Origin: Lentilactobacillus buchneri
GTDB taxonomy: Bacteria; Bacillota; Bacilli; Lactobacillales; Lactobacillaceae
Direction: 5' to 3'
Length of the DNA stretch: 64,000 bases
Assembly: GCF_018314255.1 (NCBI RefSeq)
Contig: NZ_CP073066.1
Coordinates: forward strand, 1,302,001-1,366,000
Of the stretch, positions 1-9,388 are shown piece after piece. A model generated the notes under the pieces. The model had not been told where the DNA came from, ran no database searches, and was given only the letters and a program-made list of their open reading frames with translations. Positions within the stretch are counted from its first letter, which is position 1; each line of letters starts with the position of its first letter. The translations under genes were made by a program, and so were the position numbers.

Positions 1-430
1 AATAAGTACCGGCTGGTTTCAACAGCGGCATGGTGATTTTGTTGACGTCATCGTATTTTTGCCCCTCGAAACTACCATAGCCGCCTTCACGTAAATTGGC
101 AGTCCAGTTAACTTTCAGGTTGCCGTTACCAGATGACTGCAAGGCATAGGTTGCTGTCCGGAATGTCCGCATGTTATCAGCAGAATAGGCAGCCTTGAAC
201 TTCAAGCCATAAAGGCCGTAACCCAGTTGATGGGCAACGGAAACCCCGGTATCCGTTAGCGGACTGTCAGCCCAGCCTTGTCCCCGTCCGTTGACGTTGA
301 ACATGGTCTGACCATGACGGGTTAAATAAATGTTAACTGTCTTGGCGGAAACAGTTTGCGAAGATGTCCCCACCCCAATACTAAGTGCCCCGGCAAATAA
401 AAGTGCAAACCAAAAATGTGATTTCTTCAT
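1..430 (-). CDS. secreted histidine phosphatase superfamily protein (partial)
   Basis: The reading frame runs leftward from an ATG at 428-430 and leaves the window, so only about 143 N-terminal residues are visible. A Lys-containing N-terminus, hydrophobic stretch and small-residue site ending VSA-K near residue 29 form a signal peptide. LTRHGQT near residues 36-42 is the phosphohistidine RHG motif of the phosphoglycerate-mutase/acid-phosphatase superfamily, followed by the usual DSPLT turn and a later REGGYGSFEG segment. The protein should be an exported phosphatase acting outside the membrane; the substrate cannot be told. An AGGAGG site lies about 7 bases before the ATG. It is divergent from the exported EEP-fold protein, another likely extracytoplasmic phosphohydrolase. 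The remaining catalytic histidine lies outside the window. Confidence 0.85.
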   Translation of the reverse strand, partial: MKKSHFWFALLFAGALSIGVGTSSQTVSAKTVNIYLTRHGQTMFNVNGRGQGWADSPLTDTGVSVAHQLGYGLYGLKFKAAYSADNMRTFRTATYALQSSGNGNLKVNWTANLREGGYGSFEGQKYDDVNKITMPLLKPAGTY

Positions 431-566
431 GATTGACCCCTCCTAAAAGTATGAACAAATATACCTAAATTTTATCATTAAAGCCTTGTAAACGATACCA
501 ATATTTGAAAATATTTTTAGATTGTTCGGCTGTAGATTTGATATGATATTAGGTATGGAGGGTCTT

Positions 567-1634
567 ATGAAAAAATTCTGGAAAACACTTTTACTGATTG
601 GTTCCGGTCTATTACTCGTTGTCGGTGCATATGTGGCATACGTTTATCTGACGTATCACCGGGTGCCCGACAACGTTAAACTCAAACCGGTTAACCGGAA
701 CTCGCAAATTTTACAGACAAATCACCCCTACAAGGCGATGACCTTTAATATTGGCTATGCCGCCTATCCGGATAATTATTCTTTCTTCATGGATGGCGGC
801 AAATATTCGCGGGCATTTAGTAAATTCTCTGTCTTGAATGACCTCAACGGCATTTATCAAGCTGTCAAACAAGAAGATCCGGCCTTGATGTTCTTCCAAG
901 AAGTCGATACCGACGGTGACCGTTCATTTCACGTGAATGAAGTCCAGTGGCTAAGGGATCGGATGAATGGTTATTCGAGCGTCTATGCCCAAAACTATAA
1001 TTCGGCCTACCTGTTTTATCCGCTCACCCGGCCAATCGGGAAAGCCAAATCGGGATTGTTGACCCTTGCTCAAGCTAAGATTGCAGATAGTACCCGATAC
1101 CAGCTGCCAATTGATACCGATTTTAATAAATTCATGGACTTGGACCGGGCAATTTCGGTGACCCATATCCCAGTGGCCAATGGGCATCAGTTGGCGGTTA
1201 TCAACCTACATCTCTCAGCCTTTACCAAGAATGCCAAGGTAAGAAAAGCTCAGATCAATAAGTTATTCGCCAAAATGACTACTGAGCAGCAGGCAGGCAA
1301 CTACGTCATTGTTGCCGGAGACTATAACCATGATATGTTGGGTAATAGCCCGGCCGTCTTTGAAACGACCAGTAAACCGATGAATTGGACGCACCCGTTC
1401 CCGGCTGATCAATTGCCAAAAGGATTTAGAATTGCCAAGCAGGGATTAGCCCAGGCAAAAGTGCCTTCAGTGCGGGCAAATGGGACACCGTATCATCCAG
1501 GAAAGACCTTTACGTCGATAATTGATGGCTTCATCGTTTCAGACAACGTGCAGGTTAATCGGGTTCATGTCAAATCGTTAGGGTTCAAAAATTCTGATCA
1601 TAATCCGGAAGTCATGGATTTTAAACTAAAATAA
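567..1634 (+). CDS. membrane-anchored endonuclease/exonuclease/phosphatase family protein
   Basis: This is an EEP-fold (DNase I-like) metal-dependent phosphohydrolase. The ATG at 567 is chosen because GGAGGG lies just before it and it starts a typical MKKFWKTLLLIGSG signal anchor; an in-frame ATG 45 bases upstream has no ribosome site. After one N-terminal membrane helix the family motifs follow in order: MTFNIG (first strand), FQEVD (metal-binding Glu), NLHLSAF, GDYNHD (catalytic Asp/Asn) and SDHNPEV near the C-terminus (catalytic His). The domain should sit outside the membrane. Homologues include nucleases, sphingomyelinases and inositol phosphatases, so the substrate is unknown. Length (355 residues) suits the family. 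Confidence 0.85.
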   Translation: MKKFWKTLLLIGSGLLLVVGAYVAYVYLTYHRVPDNVKLKPVNRNSQILQTNHPYKAMTFNIGYAAYPDNYSFFMDGGKYSRAFSKFSVLNDLNGIYQAVKQEDPALMFFQEVDTDGDRSFHVNEVQWLRDRMNGYSSVYAQNYNSAYLFYPLTRPIGKAKSGLLTLAQAKIADSTRYQLPIDTDFNKFMDLDRAISVTHIPVANGHQLAVINLHLSAFTKNAKVRKAQINKLFAKMTTEQQAGNYVIVAGDYNHDMLGNSPAVFETTSKPMNWTHPFPADQLPKGFRIAKQGLAQAKVPSVRANGTPYHPGKTFTSIIDGFIVSDNVQVNRVHVKSLGFKNSDHNPEVMDFKLK

Positions 1635-1706
1635 CCAATCAGATATGGAATACTGCAGATTTGATGTCATAATGAATTTAAGTGCGGACGGCACTTTTGA
1701 ATCCTA

Positions 1707-1853
1707 ATGATTGGGGGAATCAATATAGGGATTTTTCACGTTGGCGATTTTATCTTTGTCGTGATTACTTTTATCATCGTCATTGCGATCGCAGTCGTCC
1801 TAGTATACTTTGGGGTGAAAGCATATAAAGCCTTTATGAGGCATGGTCAATAA
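1707..1853 (+). CDS. small single-span membrane protein, hypothetical
   Basis: A 48-codon frame encodes a peptide dominated by one hydrophobic helix (about residues 13-37, rich in Ile and Val) followed by a basic tail ending MRHGQ. It fills the gap between the EEP gene and a strong bidirectional terminator that starts 13 bases after its stop. There is no convincing ribosome site before the ATG, which is the main doubt; a purine run inside the frame could serve a later non-ATG start. No function can be assigned. Confidence 0.4.
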   Translation: MIGGINIGIFHVGDFIFVVITFIIVIAIAVVLVYFGVKAYKAFMRHGQ

Positions 1854-1865
1854 GAATGGATATAA

Positions 1866-1902
1866 AAAAGGCACGAATCTCAAATTGGGATTCGTGCCTT
1901 TT
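1866..1902. terminator. bidirectional intrinsic terminator
   Basis: A perfect 14-bp stem (AAAAGGCACGAATC and its complement) with a 9-base loop has A-run and T-run on its two sides. It can end transcription both from the small membrane-protein gene and from the convergent isoleucine-epimerase operon. Confidence 0.9.
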
Positions 1903-1923
1903 GCTTTATTGAATAATGCTATT

Positions 1924-3276
1924 TTACCAGCCAATTTTACCTGTATCCTTGGGAATGGTAACCTCACCATTTTCAACTGCGGTAAACGCGTCGTCAAGCA
2001 CTTGAAGCGCTTGGTCGAGTTGCTCTCTTGGAATGACCAACGGCGGCTGGAAACGCAGAATATTGCCTGCCAAAGTGATGATAACGACGCCGTGTGCAAA
2101 GGCATAGTAGATCACTTTGGTGGCAGCGTCACTGTCGGGTTCCTTGGTCTTAGGATCCTTGACCAATTCGATTCCACCATTGAGGCCCCACATTCGGACA
2201 TCACCAATCATGGGATGGCGTTGCTGCATCTCTAAGAAACGTTGTTTGGCGTATGCACCATCGGTGGCCGATTTTTCAACCAAGCCTTCATATTCGATCA
2301 CATCCAAGGTAGCCAGCGAAGCTGCGGAACAAACCGGATTGCCGGCAGTGGTAAACAGGTGCGCAGGTGCATCCAAACTCTGCATGACCTCTTTCTTACC
2401 AATCACTGCACTAAGGGGCATTCCAGACGCCAGCGACTTACCGACAGACATTAAATCAGGTTCGATGTCTTTGAATTGTTGGATTGCCCACATCTTACCG
2501 GTCCGGCCGAGTCCTTGATTGACTTCATCAATCGCAAACAGGATCCCGTGTTCATGACAGAATTTATAAACTAACTGCATATATTCTTCAGGGGCTTTGA
2601 TGATGCCGCCATCGCCTTGAATTGGTTCAATCAAGACACACGCAGTTTCATCAGCGGGTAAGAATGATTCGAATGGCTTCTTGAATTCGTTAAAATACCT
2701 TAGTGAAACGTCGTGCTCGGTTTCTCCCGGATAGGTTCGATATGAATCTGGATACGGAACGTGCACCACGCTTGGAAGCATTGGCCCAATTTTACGTGTC
2801 ATGTTAAGACTACTTCCTGATAAGGTTTGCGAACCATAAGTTGACCCATGATAGGAACCCATATAGGAAACAATGTATTGACGGCCAGTATAGGCTCTCG
2901 CAAACTTGATAATTGCATCGTTTGCGTCTGAGCCGGAGTTACCGAAACTAACCATTTTCGGTGAATTTCCCGGCGCAATTTTCGCTAACTTTTCGGAAAG
3001 TTCCATTCCAGGAACATGGTGAAAATAAGCGGGAGTGTAATGAATTAATTTTTGAGCTTGATCGGCGATCGCCTTGACGACTTTTTCATGGGTGTGGCCA
3101 ACGTTAATTGCAGATGCGCTTGCCAGCAAATCAATGTATTTATTGCCGTCGACATCCACTAAGGTTGCCCCGTGTGCGTGGTCAATTACCAGATTGTAGT
3201 AATTGATGCGCGCCGAACGTGCATAATACTTGTTTTCTTCATCAATTAATTTAGACGCTTTGTATAATTTACCCAT
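1924..3276 (-). CDS. isoleucine 2-epimerase (PLP-dependent, class III aminotransferase fold)
   Basis: The enzyme interconverts L-isoleucine and D-allo-isoleucine, and also racemises valine and leucine in the characterised L. buchneri enzyme (EC 5.1.1.21). The 450-residue sequence matches my memory of that protein closely. By count, the PLP Lys is K280 in MSVGKSLASG and the second catalytic residue is D222 in IQGDGG, the positions reported for the L. buchneri enzyme. Other class III signatures are FGNSGSDAN (PLP phosphate loop) and AIDEVNQGLGRTG (PLP-ring Asp). Assignment as epimerase rather than GABA/ornithine-type transaminase rests on this close match. It is the second gene of an operon, 14 bases after an amino-acid permease, so the pair probably imports or exports the branched-chain substrate or its D-form. 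D-branched-chain amino acids may modify the cell wall or be released; this is inference. Confidence 0.93.
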   Translation of the reverse strand: MGKLYKASKLIDEENKYYARSARINYYNLVIDHAHGATLVDVDGNKYIDLLASASAINVGHTHEKVVKAIADQAQKLIHYTPAYFHHVPGMELSEKLAKIAPGNSPKMVSFGNSGSDANDAIIKFARAYTGRQYIVSYMGSYHGSTYGSQTLSGSSLNMTRKIGPMLPSVVHVPYPDSYRTYPGETEHDVSLRYFNEFKKPFESFLPADETACVLIEPIQGDGGIIKAPEEYMQLVYKFCHEHGILFAIDEVNQGLGRTGKMWAIQQFKDIEPDLMSVGKSLASGMPLSAVIGKKEVMQSLDAPAHLFTTAGNPVCSAASLATLDVIEYEGLVEKSATDGAYAKQRFLEMQQRHPMIGDVRMWGLNGGIELVKDPKTKEPDSDAATKVIYYAFAHGVVIITLAGNILRFQPPLVIPREQLDQALQVLDDAFTAVENGEVTIPKDTGKIGW

Positions 3277-3290
3277 GAAATCACCAACCT

Positions 3291-4748
3291 TTACAAATCT
3301 TTTTCGTGTTCAGCTTTTTTATCAATTGTTGCAGTAGAGTGATTCATTCCATATGCGAAGTAAATGACCATTCCCAAAATGAACCAGCACAATGCGTACG
3401 TTTTTGCCTGAATATCCAAGCCCCAGAAAATACCCAGAGCGCCTAAGAATCCTAGTGCCGGTAATACTGGGTATAGCGGCATCTTGAAACTTGGCATTGG
3501 AATATCTTTTCCTTCACGTGGGCGAAGTGAGTAGACACCTAATGAAACGAACATGAAGGCAATCAGAGTTCCGGCTGAAATCAGTTGAGCCAAGAAAGTG
3601 AATGGGAAGAAGGCGCCCAATGCGATGGCGATGATCGTCAAAACGATCAATGCCCGGTTAGGCAAATTGTTATCCAGTTTGCCAAGCCACTTCGGCAGCA
3701 AGCCGTCACGACCAAATGAATAGATCAAACGTGATCCGGCAAGCATCATTCCAATGAGGGCGGTAAACATACCGACAACCGCGATCGCTTGGACGACTGT
3801 GGCAACCAGTGCGTGACCACTTTGACGAAGTGCCCAGCCAACTGGTTCGGCGTTATTTGCGTAATCTGAGTATTTAAACATGCCGACAAGGACCAAAGCA
3901 ACAGAGATGAACAACACAACCGCGATAACCAGGGAACCAAGAATGCCTCGTGGCATAGTCTTTTGAGGATTCTTTGCTTCAGCTGAGTTGGCAGCGATGG
4001 AATCAAACCCGATGTAAGCCAGGAAGATCTCGGAAACACCGGCATAGATTCCTTGCCAGCCACCGAATGCAGAACCGTCAGCGTTGACATGGTACTTAGG
4101 AATAAATGGCGTGTAATTAGCTGACTTGATGGCAGTCGCACCAACGAAAATAAAGACTAAAATGGCAATCACTTTTAAAATAACCAACGTATTTTCTACT
4201 CGGGCGGTCTGAGAAGCACCACGCGAGAGTAATGAGGTAACTAAGATAATGACGATGATGGCGACTAAATCCATCAAGCCGCCGTTGTTTCCGGTTGAAG
4301 CAGTTGAGAGTGCCTTTGGTAGGTTGAATCCTAATGGCGAAATCAACCCCTGGAAATTGGCGGAAAGCCCGGAAGCCACGAAGGCCACGGCGATGAAATA
4401 CTCGGCTAGCAGTGCCCAGCCGGCAATCCAGCCCCAGAACTCTCCGAAAACAACGTTAATCCATGAATAAGCAGATCCGGCAAATGGCATTGCAGCGGCC
4501 ATTTCCGCGTAAGCAAAGGCGACAATCCCGGCAACGATCGCAGCTGCCAAGAACGAAAGGGCAACGGCTGGACCAGCATGTTGAGCGGCAACAACGCCGG
4601 GCAAGGTAAAGATGGAAGTTGAAACAATCGTCCCGACGCCAAGTGCCAGGAAATCTTTAGTGGTTAAGCTTCGAATTAAATGAGAATCCTTATCTTGATA
4701 CACAAGCGGATCTTCTTTTCGAAACATTTTTTCGGTTATACTACTCAT
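3291..4748 (-). CDS. APC-family amino acid permease
   Basis: A 485-residue integral membrane protein with about 12 hydrophobic segments. The N-terminal region RSLTTKDFLALGVGTIVSTSIFTLPG is the APC family substrate-binding TM1 (GxG break), and IGFDSIAANSAEAKNPQKTMPRGI is the conserved TM6-loop region. It resembles the cationic/branched amino acid transporter subgroup (YfnA/CAT-like). AGGAG lies 8 bases before the ATG. The gene is first in an operon with isoleucine 2-epimerase, which suggests that it moves branched-chain L- or D-amino acids; the substrate itself is inferred from context only. A long leader of about 165 bases precedes it. Confidence 0.9.
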   Translation of the reverse strand: MSSITEKMFRKEDPLVYQDKDSHLIRSLTTKDFLALGVGTIVSTSIFTLPGVVAAQHAGPAVALSFLAAAIVAGIVAFAYAEMAAAMPFAGSAYSWINVVFGEFWGWIAGWALLAEYFIAVAFVASGLSANFQGLISPLGFNLPKALSTASTGNNGGLMDLVAIIVIILVTSLLSRGASQTARVENTLVILKVIAILVFIFVGATAIKSANYTPFIPKYHVNADGSAFGGWQGIYAGVSEIFLAYIGFDSIAANSAEAKNPQKTMPRGILGSLVIAVVLFISVALVLVGMFKYSDYANNAEPVGWALRQSGHALVATVVQAIAVVGMFTALIGMMLAGSRLIYSFGRDGLLPKWLGKLDNNLPNRALIVLTIIAIALGAFFPFTFLAQLISAGTLIAFMFVSLGVYSLRPREGKDIPMPSFKMPLYPVLPALGFLGALGIFWGLDIQAKTYALCWFILGMVIYFAYGMNHSTATIDKKAEHEKDL

Positions 4749-4919
4749 ACAATCACTCCTAATCTCTCTATGAAATATCCGCGCTAAACGAAAACTTTGC
4801 GTAATGACAAACCAAGTCCTGTGGAAACCACACTTTGTAAATACGAAAACGATCGCGGTTTCCTTCCTCGATCAACAAATATGTAGATAAATCGGCGAAT
4901 TCGCATTCAGCATGCGAGT

Positions 4920-4949
4920 AGTTTACCGCATTTTTTATTAGATTGTCAA
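4920..4949 (-). promoter_or_regulatory. promoter of permease-epimerase operon with long 5' leader
   Basis: On the minus strand TTGACA (4949-4944) is followed after 18 bases by TAAACT (4925-4920). The start point would be near 4912, leaving a leader of about 165 bases down to the permease ATG. The leader can form at least one hairpin (TGTGG/CCACA near 4820-4835), but I recognise no known riboswitch or T-box core in it. Confidence 0.6.
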
Positions 4950-5023
4950 CATAAAATCTAATTAAAATCTCATTTTAAAAGGATGTTTGTTATAATAAAT
5001 TAGCTGGAATACCCAGAATTCAT

Positions 5024-5052
5024 TTGCCGAACGGCTTGTTAATCACTATAAT
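5024..5052 (+). promoter_or_regulatory. promoter of coiled-coil HTH gene
   Basis: TTGCCG, a 17-base spacer and a perfect TATAAT (5047-5052). The implied start near 5059 rules out the GTG at 5061 as translation start and favours the ATG at 5115. A second TATAAT at 4991-4996 lacks a good -35. Confidence 0.55.
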
Positions 5053-5114
5053 GATGATGTGTGACTGCAAACACCCTGTTTGCAAACTATATTATTTATG
5101 TTGGGGGCGACATT

Positions 5115-5645
5115 ATGGAACTGACTATCAAAGAGTTGGCGGACGAATTATCGGTATCGAAAACTGCAATTAGAAAACATATGGACGATAAGTTCAGAGA
5201 TACATATACGATAAAAAAGGGAAACAAGATTCTGATCAAAGATGAGGGTGTTGAAGTTCTCAAAGGCCAATTCAAGAACCAAGTTGAAACTGCTGACAAG
5301 CAGTCAACGAAAACCGCTAACCAGTTAGCAGTTAAGAGCGATGATCAGCAAACCGCATTGCTGGCTGAACAGCTTGAGGACCAACGCAAACAAATTGATG
5401 CCAAAGACAAACAAATCGCAGAATTGCATCAATTATTGGACCAATCACAGCGGCTGCAGCTGGATGTTCAAAATAAGCTTAAGCAGCTTGAAAGCAAAAA
5501 CACTTCTTCAATTAAGCAAACCATTCCCGAATCAGTAAATGAAGAAGAGCCTCAAGGTGATAAGATTCCTGACAGCTACCAGCCGAGTAATGCGCGATTT
5601 CAAGAAGCCGGCAAGAAAAAGCACTGGTGGCAGTTTGGCAGATAG
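5115..5645 (+). CDS. DUF536-like HTH/coiled-coil DNA-binding protein
   Basis: The first 50 residues (TIKELADELSVSKTAIRKHM) form a MerR/RepB-like winged helix with a KKGNKILIKDEG turn. A long Gln/Lys/Leu-rich coiled coil follows at about residues 85-150, and the C-terminus is the aromatic-basic KKHWWQFGR tail typical of DUF536-type proteins, which are often linked to plasmid replication regions. Here the gene is a chromosomal monocistron with its own promoter and terminator. The ATG at 5115 is chosen for the GGGGGCGA site just upstream and the promoter position. Probably binds DNA and self-associates; the target is unknown. Confidence 0.7.
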   Translation: MELTIKELADELSVSKTAIRKHMDDKFRDTYTIKKGNKILIKDEGVEVLKGQFKNQVETADKQSTKTANQLAVKSDDQQTALLAEQLEDQRKQIDAKDKQIAELHQLLDQSQRLQLDVQNKLKQLESKNTSSIKQTIPESVNEEEPQGDKIPDSYQPSNARFQEAGKKKHWWQFGR

Positions 5646-5729
5646 AATTTTCAATTCATTTTTTGAATAAGATTCATCATTCATGGAGATATCGGTATCG
5701 ACCGAATGGACCAGCTATTATACAGAAAG

Positions 5730-5768
5730 CCGGGGCATAACTACCTGTTAGTTATGTCCCGGTTTTTT
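5730..5768 (+). terminator. intrinsic terminator
   Basis: A 14-bp stem with one G-U pair (CCGGGGCATAACTA and partner), 5-base loop and six Ts, ending the HTH/coiled-coil gene. Confidence 0.9.
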
Positions 5769-5887
5769 ACGTCCCATTTTATCAGCTAATCATTAACTCA
5801 TCATTATTAAAATATGCTACATTAAAGTTAAAATTTACTCACGTAGTAGAAAGTCTGCCGACTGGCGGTTAAAAGGGGGAGAGGCCA

Positions 5888-6661
5888 ATGTCAATTCAGA
5901 CGATTTTACAAAACAGATATGCTGACATTGAGGTTGAATGGGTTCGTTATTTGAATAATCCGTTCGATCCCGAGCGGGCGCATGATTTGCGGGTCATGAT
6001 TCGTACCTTACGGGGATTAATTAAATTCTTGAAGCGACGGCTGACCCCTGCAACTTATACCACTATCGATACCAATCTCAGTCAGGCAGCCAATTTGTTT
6101 GGCGATTTGCGGGAACTTGACGTCTTGATTGAAGAGACAGGCACCTACGCATACGCTCATCCAGATAAGAAGGCCGACTATCAAGGCTTGCTGAAGATTT
6201 TACGCGATAATCGGCAACATGAAATGGCACAAACCTTAACCGAGGGGACACAGGCAACCTTAAAAAAGGATTTGGAAAGTGTCCAGCAGCAGTTAACCCA
6301 GCTTAAGTTCACCCAAACCACTGCATGGCACCAATATATTGTCAAGGAGCTCAATCGTAGAAATCACAAACTAGTTGCCCTATTCGAGAAACTCGATTTT
6401 AAGGACTACCCGGAAGTTCATCATGTTCGGAAACGCTCGAAAACTTTACGGTATGCGTCAACCTACTTTGCCGATTTTGCGCCCAACAAGGCCAATAAAA
6501 GTGCCAAGTTGGCCAAAGATATTCAAGATGACACCGGCACAATCACCGATGCCCATGTGAACTATATGAGGCTGCGTAAATTGGCGGATCAGTTGAGTAA
6601 AAATGCTGATAAACAGTTACTGAGAAAAATTGCCGACGATCAACTCAAGAAGTTTGAATAA
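5888..6661 (+). CDS. CHAD domain-containing protein
   Basis: An all-helical CHAD domain covers nearly the whole 257 residues. The conserved pattern is visible: AHDLRVMIRTLRGLIKFL near the N-terminus and VHHVRKRSKTLRYASTYF about 120 residues later, with paired basic and His residues that bind polyphosphate. CHAD proteins bind inorganic polyphosphate and often accompany CYTH triphosphatases or polyphosphate granules; no CYTH gene is visible here. GGGGGAGAGG precedes the ATG. It is followed after 18 bases by an esterase gene, so the two are probably cotranscribed. Confidence 0.85.
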   Translation: MSIQTILQNRYADIEVEWVRYLNNPFDPERAHDLRVMIRTLRGLIKFLKRRLTPATYTTIDTNLSQAANLFGDLRELDVLIEETGTYAYAHPDKKADYQGLLKILRDNRQHEMAQTLTEGTQATLKKDLESVQQQLTQLKFTQTTAWHQYIVKELNRRNHKLVALFEKLDFKDYPEVHHVRKRSKTLRYASTYFADFAPNKANKSAKLAKDIQDDTGTITDAHVNYMRLRKLADQLSKNADKQLLRKIADDQLKKFE

Positions 6662-6679
6662 CCAACAAAGGAGAAGCAG

Positions 6680-7438
6680 ATGGCAATATTGACTTTGACC
6701 CGAGCTTGGACCCGATTAGAGGAACAGACAACGATTCATGTAATTCTGCCAAATGAGATTCAAAGTGACCGAAAACTCCAAGTGCTTTGGCTGCTGCATG
6801 GCTTGGGCGATAATGGCAGTGGGTTTATTCGTAAAACTAATTTGGAAGTATTGACCAAATATACGAATTTAGCGGTCATCACACCTGAAATGAATCGTAG
6901 CTTCTACATGAATTTGCACAATGGCCTGCCGTACTGGGATTATTTGACCAAGCAAGTGACGCCGGAAATGCGGAAACTACTCCCGTTGTCCAGTGACCGA
7001 CAGGATAACTTCGTTGGCGGCACATCAATGGGCGGGTTTGGAGCACTAAAATTGGCTTTCACCCATCCTGAGTGGTTCAGTGCCGTGATGCCGATGTCAC
7101 CGGTAGTTGATTTGAGCGAATTGCCAGCGATGATGCCGGATGCCCAGGGGATTCTTGAGAGAATCGCGCCAGAGCACTATTTGGAAACATTAGCTGAAAA
7201 GTCGCCATCTGAACAGCTGAGGCAACTTCGCTTCTTCTACTGTATTGGCGACCAAGATGAACTAAAGCCAACCAATGATCGATTCGTTCAGTACATGCGC
7301 AACGATTTAAAGCTACCAATCGCTTATCACACTGGCGCAGGCGGCCATGATTGGCTGTATTGGCAGCGAATGCTACCGGAAATGTTGACTTGGCTATTGA
7401 AGGTTAATCTGGCGGATGGTCAGCCGTTGGAGAGTTAA
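6680..7438 (+). CDS. alpha/beta hydrolase, tributyrin-esterase/S-formylglutathione-hydrolase family
   Basis: The nucleophile elbow [14 protein letters not shown] carries the catalytic Ser. [13 protein letters not shown] is the oxyanion-hole region, and the acid and His are probably Asp in GDQDELKP and His in GAGGHDW. The 252-residue length and the SMGG elbow fit the EstA group of short-chain esterases found in lactic acid bacteria. A good AAGGAG site precedes the ATG. It follows the CHAD gene and its last codons overlap the convergent uppP stop by 4 bases. It is cytoplasmic, with no signal peptide. The physiological ester is unknown. Confidence 0.88.
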   Translation: MAILTLTRAWTRLEEQTTIHVILPNEIQSDRKLQVLWLLHGLGDNGSGFIRKTNLEVLTKYTNLAVITPEMNRSFYMNLHNGLPYWDYLTKQVTPEMRKLLPLSSDRQDNFVGGTSMGGFGALKLAFTHPEWFSAVMPMSPVVDLSELPAMMPDAQGILERIAPEHYLETLAEKSPSEQLRQLRFFYCIGDQDELKPTNDRFVQYMRNDLKLPIAYHTGAGGHDWLYWQRMLPEMLTWLLKVNLADGQPLES

Positions 7439-8268
7439 TGCGCAAGAAAGCCGAAGTAACCAATCACAATCAGACTTAAAATAATGCGGTACCAGCCAAA
7501 GATTTTGAAGTTGTTATGTTGAATGTAGTTCAGTAAGAAGCGAATGGCGAAGTAGGCCACAACGAACGAAACCAGCATGCCAGTCAACAGGACGGCTGTC
7601 TGCATACCGGTAAAAGCGCCGCCATGGCTGAAATATTTGTAGACTTTCAGCAGGGATGCACCAAACATGGTTGGGATTGCCAAGAAAAACGAGAACTCGG
7701 TGGCAACATATCGCGAAGTGCCAATTAGAATGCCGCCCAAGATGGTGGCACCCGAGCGAGAGGTTCCGGGAACCAGGGAAAGCAGCTGGAACATCCCGAT
7801 AATAAAGGCAGTTCGATAGGAGAGCGTATTGAGATCGGAAAATAGCGGTTGCCGGTTTGCATTTCGGTTTTCGATGAGGATAAATAATACCCCATATATG
7901 AGAAGCATTGCCGAGACAACTTGCCAATTCATCAAGTGTGCGTCCATCCAGTCGTTGAATAATAACCCGATGACAACAGAGGGCAGCACTGCCACAATGA
8001 CTTTAAACCAAAGTACCCATGTCTGATGTTGTTCGACGTGGGTTTTCTTTGGTGAAAGGGGGTTGAGTTTGTGGAAATACAATACAACGACTGCCATGAT
8101 TGCCCCCAGCTGAATAACGACGTTGAACATGTCAGTGAACTGAGTGGTTTGACTCATTTTGATAAATTCGTTGACTAATATTAAATGTCCCGTGGAACTA
8201 ATTGGCAGAAATTCGGTGATTCCCTCAACGATTCCTAAAATAATTGCTTTAATGATATCTAACATCAT
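7435..8268 (-). CDS. uppP: undecaprenyl-diphosphatase UppP (BacA family)
   Basis: This membrane enzyme dephosphorylates undecaprenyl pyrophosphate to recycle the lipid carrier for peptidoglycan, and its overproduction gives bacitracin resistance. The two signature segments are present: [17 protein letters not shown] near the N-terminus and [15 protein letters not shown] near the middle, holding the catalytic Glu, Ser and Arg. Several further hydrophobic helices complete the roughly 275-residue fold. The frame opens at a TTG (8280), but the ATG pair at 8268/8265 is preferred because GGAAG lies just upstream and homologues start [11 protein letters not shown]. Confidence 0.95.
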   Translation of the reverse strand: MMLDIIKAIILGIVEGITEFLPISSTGHLILVNEFIKMSQTTQFTDMFNVVIQLGAIMAVVVLYFHKLNPLSPKKTHVEQHQTWVLWFKVIVAVLPSVVIGLLFNDWMDAHLMNWQVVSAMLLIYGVLFILIENRNANRQPLFSDLNTLSYRTAFIIGMFQLLSLVPGTSRSGATILGGILIGTSRYVATEFSFFLAIPTMFGASLLKVYKYFSHGGAFTGMQTAVLLTGMLVSFVVAYFAIRFLLNYIQHNNFKIFGWYRIILSLIVIGYFGFLAH

Positions 8269-8395
8269 TCCAACTTCCAATCCCTATAAATTTATGCATT
8301 AAGCATGACATAAAATGTCCTACAAAAGTGGGTATTTACCTATTGTTTACAATTTTTCGACTCAATTTTTACATTATGGGGTCGATTCGACTTAC

Positions 8396-8424
8396 TTGCT
8401 CGAACTCGTGATTGCGCTTACAAT
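8396..8424 (+). promoter_or_regulatory. promoter of quinone-oxidoreductase-like gene
   Basis: TTGCTC, 17 bases, TACAAT. A short palindrome GTCGATTCGAC lies just upstream (8381-8391) and could be a regulator site. Confidence 0.5.
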
Positions 8425-8457
8425 TGCGCTAGTTAGACAAATGAGGAGGAAGATATT

Positions 8458-9372
8458 ATGAAGGCATATGGATATGAGAAACATGGGGATCCAGAAGTTT
8501 TTCAAGAATATGAAGTTCCAGAGCCAACGCCGGCTGCCAACCAAGTGCTCATTCGAACAATTGCCGTTGGCTTAAACAATCGTGAGCGTGCAGAACGTGC
8601 CGGCGGCTTTGGCAGCATGCCGTCACCGTATATTCCTGGACGAGATGTGGTTGGCGAAATCGTGAAAGTCGGTAAGCGGGTTTCCGATATCAGTGAGGGT
8701 GAACTGGTGATGACCCACACTGAGCGGGGCTACGCTGAGTTTGTACTTGGTAATTTAGACGCCACGGTTGTGGTTCCAGACGGGATTACGCCGACACGGG
8801 CAGCAGGTCTGATTACCCCTGGTCTGACCGCCTATAAAGCTGTGAAATATTTTGCCAACGTTCAACCTGATCAGACAGTGATCGTCAAAGGGGCCTCTGG
8901 TGGTGTCGGATCACTTGCCGTTCAGATTGCGACTGATATTGGCGCTAATGTAATTGGCATTGCCTCCAGTCACAATCAAGATTATGTTGAATCGATTGGG
9001 GCAACGAAGTTCGTTGCTTATGATCAGACTGACCCGGCCACTGAGCTGGCGGATACTGGCGATGTCGTTTTGAATACCGCAATGAATGGTGCCGGAACTG
9101 ATGATGACGTTACGATGGTGAAACCAAACGGCGTCATTGCCAGTGTTGCCCATAACTCACCAATGACAGATAAGCCATTGAAATTTGCCCACATTCATCC
9201 GACTGATGCGATGAGCGATCGCGAGGCTCTGCAGGCAGTGATCGATTTGATGCGTGAAGGCAAGCTCGATATTAATATCGGCTACAAGCTGCCATTTAAT
9301 CGAGATGGATTTGTTAAAGGCCATCAGTTGCTTGAGGAAAAGCATGATGGACGCGTGATTATTGTTAAGTAG
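8458..9372 (+). CDS. NADP-dependent medium-chain oxidoreductase (quinone-oxidoreductase-like)
   Basis: A 304-residue zinc-independent medium-chain dehydrogenase/reductase. The N-terminal catalytic domain has IPGRDVVGEI, and the Rossmann domain shows VIVKGASGGVGSLAVQIA (dinucleotide-binding, residues about 140-158). The clustered zinc-binding Cys residues of alcohol dehydrogenases are missing, as expected for the QOR subgroup. It probably reduces quinones or enal/enone compounds. GAGGAGG sits 7 bases before the ATG. Single gene with its own promoter and terminator. Confidence 0.88.
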   Translation: MKAYGYEKHGDPEVFQEYEVPEPTPAANQVLIRTIAVGLNNRERAERAGGFGSMPSPYIPGRDVVGEIVKVGKRVSDISEGELVMTHTERGYAEFVLGNLDATVVVPDGITPTRAAGLITPGLTAYKAVKYFANVQPDQTVIVKGASGGVGSLAVQIATDIGANVIGIASSHNQDYVESIGATKFVAYDQTDPATELADTGDVVLNTAMNGAGTDDDVTMVKPNGVIASVAHNSPMTDKPLKFAHIHPTDAMSDREALQAVIDLMREGKLDINIGYKLPFNRDGFVKGHQLLEEKHDGRVIIVK

Positions 9373-9388
9373 ACATTTTGAGTCAAAA

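Noticed and set aside
1843..2235. Plus-strand frame opposite the isoleucine epimerase
   Set aside because: Runs through a terminator and is antisense to a clearly coding gene.
5061..5114. GTG start of the coiled-coil HTH protein
   Set aside because: Falls at the predicted transcription start; the ATG at 5115 has the ribosome site.
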